Shown here: positions 1-7,725 of the stretch, piece by piece
Numbering within the stretch: position 1 is the stretch's first letter
Layout: each line of letters begins with the position of its first letter
Source: Lacrimispora sinapis
GTDB lineage: Bacteria > Bacillota > Clostridia > Lachnospirales > Lachnospiraceae
Length of the DNA stretch: 64,000 nt
Assembly: GCF_043633585.1 (NCBI RefSeq)
Contig: NZ_CP141832.1
Location: 2,232,001 to 2,296,000 of the forward strand
Direction of reading: 5' to 3'
The notes under the pieces: model-generated
The model's database searches: none
The model's input: only the letters and a program-made list of their open reading frames with translations
What the model was told of the DNA's origin: nothing
Position numbers and translations under genes: made by a program

Positions 1-174
1 GGGGCTTGTGGAGAACAGGCAGAGGCTTTGAGCCAGGCACTTTTGGGATTGGAACAGGTAAATTCAGTGGTTCAGTCAAATTCTGCAACGGCTGAGGAAA
101 GCTCCGCTGCCAGTGAAGAACTTTCCGCTCAGGCAAAGCTTTTAAAGGAACTGGCGAACCGGTTTCAAATTTAG
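1..174 (+). CDS. methyl-accepting chemotaxis protein, C-terminal end (partial)
   Basis: The gene enters from the left edge in frame 1 and only its last 57 codons are present. The tail has the typical end of a chemoreceptor signalling domain: a Gln-rich helix with VNSVVQSNSATAEESSA followed by SEELSAQAKLLKELANRF just before the stop. In this family that helix is the C-terminal arm of the cytoplasmic coiled coil that contacts CheA and CheW and carries methylation-type Glu/Gln sites. The sensing domain and membrane segments lie outside the window, so the ligand cannot be inferred. A hairpin terminator follows. Confidence 0.9.
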   Translation, partial: GACGEQAEALSQALLGLEQVNSVVQSNSATAEESSAASEELSAQAKLLKELANRFQI

Positions 175-239
175 ACCCAATTAAACTTGTCCATACGATA
201 AATATAAAGCTCGGAACTCCCGATTTGAAAATAGGAAAA

Positions 240-277
240 GCAGCACCGGAACTCTTGTTCGGATGCTGCTCTTTTTT
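240..277. terminator. bidirectional intrinsic terminator
   Basis: A 13-base arm (GCAGCACCGGAAC) at 240-252 pairs with 257-269 around a 4-base loop, with one wobble and one mismatch. A T-rich run follows at 270-277 on the plus strand. On the minus strand the same stem is followed by TTTTCC. It can end both the chemoreceptor gene and the convergent dacF gene. Confidence 0.8.
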
Positions 278-286
278 GTTAATCAA

Positions 287-1534
287 TCAAAGATTGAAGG
301 CTTTTATGAGCCGTTTAAAATAATCCAGGAATTTTGCCTCTCTTACAGCGCCGGCTGTATAAATCGGAACCTCTCCGATTTTCTTGCCGCCCAAAGTATA
401 CACCAGATTACCGGCCGGCTGTTCCTCTTCCACCGGTGCCGGAAGTGACGGAACCAGTTCCAGTGTTTTTTCAATGGCAGTAAAATCTTCCCCCTTTAGA
501 CTTAAATAGGAGAAGGAGCCGCCGTATTTTAAGGGTACTTCTTCCTCCACACCATTATCTACCACCATATTCGGCAGAGGAAGCATTTCTTTATCCTCAT
601 AGAGTTTGCAGTTGGCATATCCATAATTCAAAAGGGTCTGGGCATCGGCAAACCTGACCTTGTAGTCAGGCGCTGCCATAATGGAGGCGATTAGACGGAC
701 CCCATCCTTTTCGGCTGTGGCTGACAGACAGTACTTGGCAACCGAAGTGGAACCAGTTTTTAAGCCGGTCACATTAAAATTGGTGGCCATTTTTAAAAGC
801 TTGTTGGTATTGGAAAGGCCGAATTCCTTCGTCCCCTGTTTCGTCACATGGGTGATGTTCTCCATCCAGATAGTGGAATAATTATGAATCTGAGGATACT
901 TATTAATCAGTTCTCTTGACATGATTGCAATATCTCTGGCTGTGGTTACATGAGTGGGTGACTCCGTAAGACCACAGCAATCTTCAAAATTGGTGTTGGT
1001 CATGCCTAGGCCTGCCGCCCGTTCATTCATCATTTTTACAAATTCATCTTCTGTACCCGCTATGTACTCTGCCATGGCTACAGAAGCGTCATTTCCTGAT
1101 GCAACAACAATACACTTGATCAGGGTCTCCACCGTCTGCACCTCTCCCTCTTCCAAAAAGACCTGAGAGCCGCCCATGGATTTTGCATGGGCACTGGTCA
1201 CAACCTCGTCGGTAAGTTTGATTTTACCGGAATCCAGCGCATCAAAAATAAGTATCAAGGTCATGATCTTTGTAATACTGGCCGGACTTCTCTTTTCATC
1301 GGCATTCTTTTCAAAGATTACCTGCCCGGTAGAGGCCTCCATCAAAACAGCACTGGGAGCCTGGATGGCCGGACCTCCCTCTGTATTTGCTTCCTCGGCC
1401 TGTTCTGCCTGTACAATCATGTCTGAGGCTACTGCTATATCAGGCTCCTGTCCTGCTGCCGGAACGCATAAACTGAAAAACAGCAGGAAGCAGCTTAAAA
1501 CAATTGCCGTAACTCTCCTCATGCTATATACCAT
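287..1534 (-). CDS. dacF: D-alanyl-D-alanine carboxypeptidase (DacF/PBP5 type)
   Basis: Low-molecular-weight penicillin-binding protein that trims the terminal D-Ala from peptidoglycan stem peptides outside the membrane. All three active-site motifs of peptidase family S11 are visible: SITK in RSPASITKIMTL, SGN in VASGNDASVAMAEY, and KTG in GLKTGSTSVAKYC. The N-terminus has a signal peptide (MRRVTAIVLSCFLLFFSLC, then VPAAG). A C-terminal beta domain and a final amphipathic stretch (FLDYFKRLIKAFNL) suit membrane attachment. The open frame extends to 1558. I prefer the ATG at 1534 because AAAGGA lies 11 bases upstream; the ATG at 1522 would begin exactly at the signal peptide. In spore formers DacF-type enzymes often act in cortex or wall maturation, which is not shown here. 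Confidence 0.88.
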   Translation of the reverse strand: MVYSMRRVTAIVLSCFLLFFSLCVPAAGQEPDIAVASDMIVQAEQAEEANTEGGPAIQAPSAVLMEASTGQVIFEKNADEKRSPASITKIMTLILIFDALDSGKIKLTDEVVTSAHAKSMGGSQVFLEEGEVQTVETLIKCIVVASGNDASVAMAEYIAGTEDEFVKMMNERAAGLGMTNTNFEDCCGLTESPTHVTTARDIAIMSRELINKYPQIHNYSTIWMENITHVTKQGTKEFGLSNTNKLLKMATNFNVTGLKTGSTSVAKYCLSATAEKDGVRLIASIMAAPDYKVRFADAQTLLNYGYANCKLYEDKEMLPLPNMVVDNGVEEEVPLKYGGSFSYLSLKGEDFTAIEKTLELVPSLPAPVEEEQPAGNLVYTLGGKKIGEVPIYTAGAVREAKFLDYFKRLIKAFNL

Positions 1535-1618
1535 CCCCTGAAAATTCCTTTGTACCATTGTATGGGACTATTTCACTTTCATATGCCACTTTTCCAAAAA
1601 AAATTTGCCTGCTTTCCA

Positions 1619-1647
1619 TTTCATCTTCTTTTAAAGTATGTTATACT
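1619..1647 (+). promoter_or_regulatory. candidate sigma-A promoter for the deacetylase gene
   Basis: TTTCAT and TATACT are separated by 17 bases, about 65 bases upstream of the ATG at 1711. The -10 is good and the -35 is weak. Confidence 0.35.
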
Positions 1648-1710
1648 TGTACAGGAAATGTTGCAGTCTTTTGGTAACAGCCTAATATGACACGATTAAG
1701 GGGTTAAGTT

Positions 1711-3096
1711 ATGAAACTAAATAATTTCCGTGAACGGTACTTTGGCAGGAGCCGAAACCGCACCCTACATATGATAATTCTTGCATTCCTCGGAATGATA
1801 ATCATCGCAGTACTGGCTTTATGCGGCATTGCGGTCAATAAAAAACTTAGGAACAAAGTCATATCTGCCGATTCCTCCGCAGCAGGCATTTCCCCCGGAC
1901 GTGAAGCTACGGGCAGTCAGCCTTCCGAAGAGGATTCTGTAATTTCTTTGCTTTCTAAAGCCCAGGCCCTTGCCGCCCAATACGATTATGACGGGGCTAT
2001 TCGTCTTTTAAAATCCGATGCCAGTGCTGCCGCAAGAGATGAGGTTGTCTCAGCCATTGCCAATTATGAAACCGAAAAAGCTGCTTTGGTGCGTATCAAT
2101 CCCCAGGATGTGACTCATATTTTTTTCCATTCTCTGATTATGGATAATTCCAAGGCCTTTGACGGAGATAAAAAGCAGGCGGGCTACAACCAGATGATGA
2201 CTACAAAGTCTGAGTTTTTAAAGATCATGCAGTCCATGTATGACAGAGGTTATGTTCTGGTAAAACTTCACGACCTGGCCTATGAGACCAAGGATGAAAA
2301 CGGCAATCCCAAATTCACCTACGGCGACATCATGCTGCCGGAAGGGAAAAAAGCCTTTGTTCTTTCCCAGGATGATGTCTGTTATTACGAATATATGAAA
2401 GGGGACGGCTTTGCCTCCCGTATTATCATCGGAGAAGACGGTTATCCCACCTGTGAGATGGAGATGGAGGACGGCAGTGTTGCAGTAGGCGATTATGACC
2501 TGGTTCCCATTCTTGAAAACTTTATCAAAACCCATCCCGGCTTCTCTTATAAAGGTGCCAGAGGAATCCTGGCTCTTACCGGCTATAACGGGATTTTGGG
2601 ATACCGGACTGATGAAGCTTACAAAGACACCAATCCAAACTATGAGGAAGACCGCAGACAGGCCGCCGCAGTTGCACAGGCGTTAAAAGATCATGGTTGG
2701 GAGCTTGCCTCCCACAGCTGGGGACACCGGAACATGGGGGCAATCTCCATGGAACATTTTAAAATTGATTCAGACAAGTGGGCGCGAAACGTAGGAACCC
2801 TAATTGGCCCCACGGATATTATCCTCTTCCCCTTTGGCAGCGATATCGGAAGCTGGACGCCATACACCGATGCCAACGAACGTTTTACTTATTTAAAATC
2901 CCTGGGCTTCCGCTATTTCTGCAATGTGGATGCCAGCAAGACTACCTGGATGCAGATGGGAACCGACTACTTCCGCCAGGCAAGAAGAAATCTTGACGGA
3001 TACCGGATGTATTATTACCCGGACAGCTTAAAAGACCTTATAAATGTCCCCGATGTCTTTGATCCGGAAAGACCAACGCCGGTTCCTCCCATGTAA
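1711..3096 (+). CDS. polysaccharide deacetylase family membrane protein
   Basis: A 461-residue protein with one N-terminal membrane anchor at about residues 24-46, then an Ala-rich, TPR-like helical stretch (about 80-130), then a NodB-like deacetylase domain to the C-terminus. The presumed metal-site motifs are LSQDDV (Asp-Asp motif) and HSWGHRNMG (HxxxH motif), as in carbohydrate esterase family 4. The expected location is the outer face of the membrane, acting on peptidoglycan or another acetylated glycan; the substrate is not determinable. ATG 1711 is preceded by AAGGGG at good spacing. It stands alone between dacF (divergent) and the CobW pair (convergent). Confidence 0.75.
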   Translation: MKLNNFRERYFGRSRNRTLHMIILAFLGMIIIAVLALCGIAVNKKLRNKVISADSSAAGISPGREATGSQPSEEDSVISLLSKAQALAAQYDYDGAIRLLKSDASAAARDEVVSAIANYETEKAALVRINPQDVTHIFFHSLIMDNSKAFDGDKKQAGYNQMMTTKSEFLKIMQSMYDRGYVLVKLHDLAYETKDENGNPKFTYGDIMLPEGKKAFVLSQDDVCYYEYMKGDGFASRIIIGEDGYPTCEMEMEDGSVAVGDYDLVPILENFIKTHPGFSYKGARGILALTGYNGILGYRTDEAYKDTNPNYEEDRRQAAAVAQALKDHGWELASHSWGHRNMGAISMEHFKIDSDKWARNVGTLIGPTDIILFPFGSDIGSWTPYTDANERFTYLKSLGFRYFCNVDASKTTWMQMGTDYFRQARRNLDGYRMYYYPDSLKDLINVPDVFDPERPTPVPPM

Positions 3097-3126
3097 TTTC
3101 TTACGAAATGCAGGTTCTTATCTTGT

Positions 3127-3176
3127 ATAGTAACAAAAAGAAGCATGAACGCAATCATGCTTCTTTTTGTTACTAT
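3127..3176. terminator. bidirectional terminator with a perfect 22-bp stem
   Basis: ATAGTAACAAAAAGAAGCATGA at 3127-3148 is perfectly complementary to 3155-3176 around a 6-base loop. A-rich and T-rich tracts lie inside the stem, so it can work in either direction. It separates the convergent deacetylase and CobW-like genes. Confidence 0.75.
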
Positions 3177-3219
3177 GGATTCCTATTAAGAAAATTCCTT
3201 CTGTTTCATGTATAAAACG

Positions 3220-4173
3220 TTAAAACTGAATAAAGCCTTTGATGGGCTGGGCAGGTTCTACGGAGTCTGCATACAGCACCGGACCTTCTCCTTCATAATC
3301 TTTCCAGTATTCGTAAGCAATCCTGGCTTTGACCTTCACCCACTGTTTTGTCTCAAGGTCTTTTGCTTCCCTTGATTTCGTGATAAAACCTAAAAATGTC
3401 ATATCATCTTCACAGCAGGTCATAGCCATACGGCCTGGTACAAAGTAATTCTTGGGAAAATCCGGGGTCTTTAAGACCATTGCGGTAAACTCTACGGTCT
3501 TACCTTCGTAGCGTTCCTTTCTTTCCATACAGTCAATATACCATATCCCATAGGCTTCCGGGGATATCTTTACCACTTCCTCGCTGAGATCATAAGGCAG
3601 GTCTTCCTCTGAAATTTCATTGACTTCTCCTTCGGAATCCTCAAATACGATCTCTCCCTTGGGGCACATGGCTTTAAGGGTACGGCGGTAGCCGGATAAA
3701 TCCTCAATGCCATCGCAGCGGTTGCAGATAATCATCTCGGAATTGCGGACCATGGAATACAGCAAAGGCTTCATATTAGCAGAATACAGATCAAAGGTAG
3801 TCATATCAATCAGGGAGATCTGCTGATATATCTTCCAGTCATCCGGCAGCTTTAAATTGTCCAGGTTCCACATGCCGTTCCATTCGATCAGAACCCGTTC
3901 CGGATTATGAAGAAGCTCCAGCTCCAACAGCCTGTCCGGGTTCATTTCGTCCATACTTTCAATCAATACAAGTTCCGTATTGCTGCGTTTAAGCAGATCT
4001 GGATCATATTCGTTTTCGCCCTCTTCGCAGACGATCAGCAAGGTCTTTCCTTCTGCCTTAAAATATTCCTGCTCCATGGTAAACTGAAGGAACTGGGTCT
4101 TTCCTGACTCTAAAAATCCATTGATCAGGAATACCGGCATAAAATCGTCTTCCATTGTATCGGTGTTACTCAT
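3220..4173 (-). CDS. CobW-like P-loop GTPase fused to a YcgQ-like (DUF1980) domain
   Basis: The N-terminal half is a CobW/COG0523-like NTPase: P-loop GFLESGKT at residues 19-26 and a G4-like NRCD. It lacks the CxCC metal motif of canonical CobW proteins (the equivalent stretch reads IVCEEGENEYD). The C-terminal about 110 residues (KTVEFTAMVLKTPDFPKNYF, then GRMAMTCCEDDM and QWVKVKARIAYE) resemble the C-terminal domain of the YcgQ/TIGR03943 family, with its Cys-Cys pair at about 253-254. YcgQ proteins work with YcgR permeases in loci tied to zinc limitation. This protein follows the His-rich CobW gene by 17 bases. The start at 4173 has GGAGG 5 bases upstream; the open frame runs back to 4185 without a ribosome site. 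Likely a metal-handling accessory GTPase; the metal is inferred. Confidence 0.72.
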   Translation of the reverse strand: MSNTDTMEDDFMPVFLINGFLESGKTQFLQFTMEQEYFKAEGKTLLIVCEEGENEYDPDLLKRSNTELVLIESMDEMNPDRLLELELLHNPERVLIEWNGMWNLDNLKLPDDWKIYQQISLIDMTTFDLYSANMKPLLYSMVRNSEMIICNRCDGIEDLSGYRRTLKAMCPKGEIVFEDSEGEVNEISEEDLPYDLSEEVVKISPEAYGIWYIDCMERKERYEGKTVEFTAMVLKTPDFPKNYFVPGRMAMTCCEDDMTFLGFITKSREAKDLETKQWVKVKARIAYEYWKDYEGEGPVLYADSVEPAQPIKGFIQF

Positions 4174-4190
4174 GATTTCCTCCATTCTGC

Positions 4191-5339
4191 TTATCGCTTA
4201 AAGGCTTTCATCAGCTCTTCTTCTTTTAAATGAGCGCCGATTACGCAGACCTTACCCGTATATTCCGGGGAGCCGCTGCGGATTTCATATTGTTCCGGCA
4301 CTAAGTCAAAGTAAAGCCATTCCCCTTTTTCTTCTCCCGGAATCATGCCTTTGGCGCGTAATACGTCTCCAAAACCGTCTCCATATGCCAGTTCATCAAG
4401 AATCTTATCCAGATCCTCCTTGCTCATCGGGTTCACATGCTCCAGTCCCCAGCTGGTAAATACCTCCTCTGCATGGTGATGATCATGATCCTCGCCGCAG
4501 CTGCAGCTTCCATCATGGTGATGGTGATGCTCGTGGTGATCCTCTTCCTCATGGTCGTGATGATGGTCATGGTCGTGGTGATGGCCTCCGCAGCCGCATT
4601 CCTTCTCTTCCTCATGGTCATGATGATGCTCATGCTCATGATGGTGGTGGCCTCCGCAGCCACAGCCGCATCCTTCCTCCTCTTGGTCATGCTCATGGTG
4701 ATGGTGAGACTTGACCTCTTTTAAAAGATCTTCCACCATGGTATCAGGCTTCTCTATGATTTCCATTAACTGCTTTCCGCTCAATTCCTCACATGGAGTC
4801 GTTACAACAGATGCCTTTGGATTCAATTCTCTTATGATTTCAACAGCCAGATCCACTTTATCCGCCGGAGCAATATCCGTACGGCTTAAAACAACGGTAC
4901 CCGCATTCTCGATCTGATTGTTAAAAAATTCACCAAAATTCTTACGGTACATTTTGCACTTCTGGGCATCTACGATGGTGACCGCACTGTTTAAAACCAC
5001 ATCCAGTTCTGCCGCCACATCAACGACCGCCTTCATCACATCAGATAATTTACCAACTCCTGACGGCTCGATGATCACCCGGTCCGGATGGTACTTTGTA
5101 AGGACTTCCTCCAAGGATTTTCCAAAATCACCCACCAGAGAACAGCAGATACAGCCGGAATTCATCTCCCGGATCTCAATGCCGGCATCCTTTAAGAAAC
5201 CGCCGTCAATGCCTATTTCACCAAATTCATTCTCAATCAGGACCACCTGCTCCCCTGCAATGGCTTCCTGCAATAACTTCTTAATAAAAGTTGTTTTTCC
5301 GGCTCCCAGAAAACCGGAGATAATATCAATCTTTGTCAT
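4191..5339 (-). CDS. CobW/COG0523 metallochaperone GTPase with a large His-rich loop
   Basis: A G3E-family GTPase with P-loop GFLGAGKT (residues 9-16) and the family's metal motif GCICC (CxCC at 63-66). The G4-like region reads VVLSRTDIAP. A CobW C-terminal domain (about 300-382) ends the protein. Between the two domains lies an unusually long His/Asp/Glu/Cys-rich insertion (about 213-295) with repeated HHHH, HDHDHHHDHE and CGCGG blocks, expected to bind many divalent ions. Members of this family deliver zinc (ZNG1/ZigA), cobalt or nickel to client enzymes. Zinc is most likely given the YcgQ-like partner encoded next. It starts an apparent two-gene operon; the ribosome site is weak (AGAGGT). 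Confidence 0.88.
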   Translation of the reverse strand: MTKIDIISGFLGAGKTTFIKKLLQEAIAGEQVVLIENEFGEIGIDGGFLKDAGIEIREMNSGCICCSLVGDFGKSLEEVLTKYHPDRVIIEPSGVGKLSDVMKAVVDVAAELDVVLNSAVTIVDAQKCKMYRKNFGEFFNNQIENAGTVVLSRTDIAPADKVDLAVEIIRELNPKASVVTTPCEELSGKQLMEIIEKPDTMVEDLLKEVKSHHHHEHDQEEEGCGCGCGGHHHHEHEHHHDHEEEKECGCGGHHHDHDHHHDHEEEDHHEHHHHHDGSCSCGEDHDHHHAEEVFTSWGLEHVNPMSKEDLDKILDELAYGDGFGDVLRAKGMIPGEEKGEWLYFDLVPEQYEIRSGSPEYTGKVCVIGAHLKEEELMKAFKR

Positions 5340-5391
5340 ACCTACACGTACCTCTTTTCTTTCAGAGTTTAACTAGAAACTACAACTACTT

Positions 5392-5420
5392 ATTGTGTCA
5401 CAAACTGTAACATAAGTCAA
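5392..5420 (-). promoter_or_regulatory. candidate promoter with twin TGTNACA repeats upstream of the CobW pair
   Basis: Read on the minus strand, TTGACT and CACAAT are 17 bases apart. The spacer and -10 flank carry TGTTACA and TGTGACA exactly 10 bp apart (5406-5412 and 5396-5402), on the same helix face. The wider segment is framed by ACTTAT and ATAAGT. It does not match a Bacillus Zur box. Proposed as an operator by inference only. Confidence 0.35.
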
Positions 5421-5526
5421 GCAAAGCCCTTATAGTTTCCCTTCACATATTACCCAAAATTTATCAGCTTATGAAATCCCCCGGAAACATTTAACCGAAA
5501 AACAGCATCAAACCCTTTTATACTGC

Positions 5527-5559
5527 AAAATATCCGAAGCATCGCACAGCTCCGGATAT
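5527..5559 (-). terminator. intrinsic terminator after the small Cys-rich membrane protein gene
   Basis: On the minus strand ATATCCGGAGC pairs with GCTTCGGATAT (one wobble) around an 8-base loop, followed by TTTTG. It lies just past the stop of the gene at 5571. Confidence 0.6.
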
Positions 5560-5570
5560 TATTGGCTTTC

Positions 5571-5756
5571 CTATTCTTCTTTTTCTGTCTGCTCTGAAAA
5601 GCTCTTAAACCAGCAATCCTCACAGCCGCTGCAGCAGTGACCGCAGCCACAGCCCTCCTTTCTTTTCGTTATCTTCCTTCCCGCCAAAATCACCAGAACC
5701 ATCAGAATCAGGGTAATGATAATCGTCGGCCCATTGACCCAAAGCCACAATCCCAT
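5571..5756 (-). CDS. small Cys-rich single-pass membrane protein (FeoB-associated type)
   Basis: A 61-residue protein with one N-terminal membrane helix (about residues 10-26, IIITLILMVLVILAG), a basic RKITKRKE stretch, then a Cys cluster (CGCGHCCSGCEDC) and an acidic tail. This is the layout of the small FeoB-associated Cys-rich membrane proteins, normally encoded next to the ferrous iron transporter FeoB. No feo gene is present in this window, so it is an orphan here. AAAGGAG lies 8 bases before the ATG. The function is unknown; iron or other metal binding through the Cys cluster is inference. Confidence 0.7.
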   Translation of the reverse strand: MGLWLWVNGPTIIITLILMVLVILAGRKITKRKEGCGCGHCCSGCEDCWFKSFSEQTEKEE

Positions 5757-5844
5757 GAAACCGTCTCCTTTCCTTCCATGTTAAGCAATGCCTTTCATTA
5801 ACAGGATATTCCGCGATCCGTTTCTTGTGGCTTAAAATTCTATT

Positions 5845-6864
5845 TTATTTATTTGACCGTATTTTAATCTGTCTCCCGATCTCTTTTACCGTTTGGGACG
5901 GCTGGTAGTCTTCTTCGTCAAACAAAAACTGATGAAGGCGTTTTACATTCGCTTCCATATCAATCGGTACCACACAGTCTTTTTTCCCGATAATGGCATC
6001 TTTCAGCTTGGAGGGAAAGCCCTCTGTTCCGGACAGATGAAACCGTTTTATATTCTTCATGAGGGGGAGCATGTCTTTCATTCCGATGCTGGTGGATATT
6101 TGAGGCAGCACCGTAGTAACAAGTTTGTTCAAGGTGCCTAAATCTGCCTCTCTTGCCTTTTTAAGCATCAAATCAGCAACTTCTCTCTGCCGCTCTGTCC
6201 GCTTAAAATCCGTATCCATTTTCCGAAGCCTTGCATAGGCCACGGCCTGAACCCCATCCAAATGGTTCATCCCTTCTTTTTTCAGTTGGTGGGAACCTAT
6301 TCCTGTTGATTTTACCGTCTCCGTAATAAAACCATTGATGACCCGGAACTCTTCCCGGCTGATATCCACATCAATTCCACCTAAGATGTTTATGGCATCC
6401 GCAACCGCCTTCCAGCTAAAGGCAGCGTAATCATCAATGCTCAAGTCCAGATTTTCTGTCAATGCTTCGACCGCCTGTGCAGGACCTCCCAGGAAATACG
6501 CGTCATTGATCTTTCCATAGCGCCCTTTTTGATTAAGCCTTAAATAAGTATCGCGGTAAACGGATACGACCCTGATCTCTCCGGTTCCCAGATTTATATT
6601 AAATACCATCTGCATATCAGATCTGGTATCCTTTTCAAGGGTTCCTTCTCTGGAATCCACCCCGAAAACAGCGACCGTCCAGTATCCTTCCATCTTTTCC
6701 TGGGTCTCTATGCTGATATTGGCATTCTGGGATGGCGGCTTGGGTATTTCCGGCATTCGCTGAGGCATATGGGAAAGATTCCAGGCTGATCCTGCCATCA
6801 CACCTATTAACGCCGCCCAGACGGCTGCAATCATGATAAATCCCCATTTTAAGTAATTAGCCAT
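5845..6864 (-). CDS. LCP (LytR-CpsA-Psr) family cell-wall ligase
   Basis: A 339-residue protein with an N-terminal membrane anchor (about residues 8-27) and an extracellular LCP domain. Family signatures are present in order: FGVDSR, SDMQMVFNIN, VSVYRDTYL, KINDAYFLGG, LGGIDVDI and the Arg-rich YARLRKMDTDFKRTERQRE, which includes the arginines that hold the polyprenyl pyrophosphate. LCP enzymes attach teichoic acids or capsule glycans to peptidoglycan at the membrane surface. GGGGAGG precedes the ATG closely. The glycan transferred is not determinable. Confidence 0.88.
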   Translation of the reverse strand: MANYLKWGFIMIAAVWAALIGVMAGSAWNLSHMPQRMPEIPKPPSQNANISIETQEKMEGYWTVAVFGVDSREGTLEKDTRSDMQMVFNINLGTGEIRVVSVYRDTYLRLNQKGRYGKINDAYFLGGPAQAVEALTENLDLSIDDYAAFSWKAVADAINILGGIDVDISREEFRVINGFITETVKSTGIGSHQLKKEGMNHLDGVQAVAYARLRKMDTDFKRTERQREVADLMLKKAREADLGTLNKLVTTVLPQISTSIGMKDMLPLMKNIKRFHLSGTEGFPSKLKDAIIGKKDCVVPIDMEANVKRLHQFLFDEEDYQPSQTVKEIGRQIKIRSNK

Positions 6865-6925
6865 GGTACCTCCCCTGTTAATTTTTCATTCTCATCTCTC
6901 CTTAATTTTCCTTTATTTTAAAATT

Positions 6926-7579
6926 TTATTCAAAAACATACTTTATCTTTTCGGGATGGTCGATCACGTACTTTGGTTGGAATTTTTCCAGTTCCTTTCG
7001 GTCTCTGAATCCCCAGGTTACCGCAACGGTATCCATTCCCGCATGTATCCCGGTCTGCATATCGGTGTTGGTATCTCCAAAATAAAGGCATTCGGAAGGA
7101 GAAACGTTAAAATGACGGGCTGTGTAAAGTGCTCCCGAGGGGTCTGGTTTACAGGCGATCCCATGTCCTTCTCCTGTAACCAGATCAAAAAACCCCTTTC
7201 CGAAACTGTTCTCCACGCACTCGATGGCCCGCTCATGGCCTTTGTTGGTCAGCACCGCTATCTTGATTCCCTTTTCTTTTAAATACTGCAAAAATTCCGT
7301 TATCCCCTCATAGGGTCTTACTTTATATAGGCAGTTTTCCTCAAACACCGCTTCATAAACAGCCAGCGCTTCTTCATAATGAACCAGTTCTTTATCTCCC
7401 GAAAAAATCAGTGCCCGCTCTACCAGCTTTTTAAAACCATCTCCCACAAACTGCTTGGTATGAGCCTCATCCACCGGTCCATAACCAAAATGCTCCATGG
7501 TCAGGCTAATGCTATGAGATAAAGACTCGATGGTATTTAATATCGTTCCATCCAAGTCAAAAATACAACATTGATACAT
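6926..7579 (-). CDS. HAD-superfamily phosphatase (phosphoglycolate phosphatase-like)
   Basis: Starts with the HAD nucleophile motif FDLDGTILNT within the first 20 residues. It has the lysine/threonine motif VLTNKGH, the GEGHGIACKPDPSG region with conserved KPDP, and the acidic motif YFGDTNTDMQTG. A helical cap lies between motifs I and II, which matches the Gph/PgmB-type subfamily C1. The start was moved inward to 7579 because GAGGAG lies just upstream there. It encodes 217 residues, the usual size. Substrates in this family range from phosphoglycolate to sugar phosphates, so the exact one is open. Confidence 0.85.
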   Translation of the reverse strand: MYQCCIFDLDGTILNTIESLSHSISLTMEHFGYGPVDEAHTKQFVGDGFKKLVERALIFSGDKELVHYEEALAVYEAVFEENCLYKVRPYEGITEFLQYLKEKGIKIAVLTNKGHERAIECVENSFGKGFFDLVTGEGHGIACKPDPSGALYTARHFNVSPSECLYFGDTNTDMQTGIHAGMDTVAVTWGFRDRKELEKFQPKYVIDHPEKIKYVFE

Positions 7580-7659
7580 ATTCTCGTCTCCTCTGTCTGC
7601 ACATATTTTATGTCTCAATTATAAAACAAGCCGCCTGAAAAATCCAGTATTCCCTTTTT

Positions 7660-7689
7660 TTGCATAACATGCATAAGAATGACCATAAT
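7660..7689 (+). promoter_or_regulatory. candidate promoter for the DUF305-like gene
   Basis: TTGCAT and CATAAT are 18 bases apart, about 37 bases upstream of the ATG at 7726. Imperfect spacing and -10. Confidence 0.3.
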
Positions 7690-7725
7690 AAACTTATCCG
7701 GAAGTTACAGAAACGGGAGAAAATT

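Noticed and set aside
4433..4724. Open frames on both strands across the His-rich part of the CobW gene
   Set aside because: They are byproducts of the CAT/CAC repeat tract; they lack ribosome sites and have simple Met/Thr or Val/Met composition, while the CobW frame shows clear motifs on both sides.
5340..5450. Zur box for the CobW pair
   Set aside because: The repeats are TGTNACA and do not match the AAATCGTAATNATTACGATTT pattern known from Bacillus.
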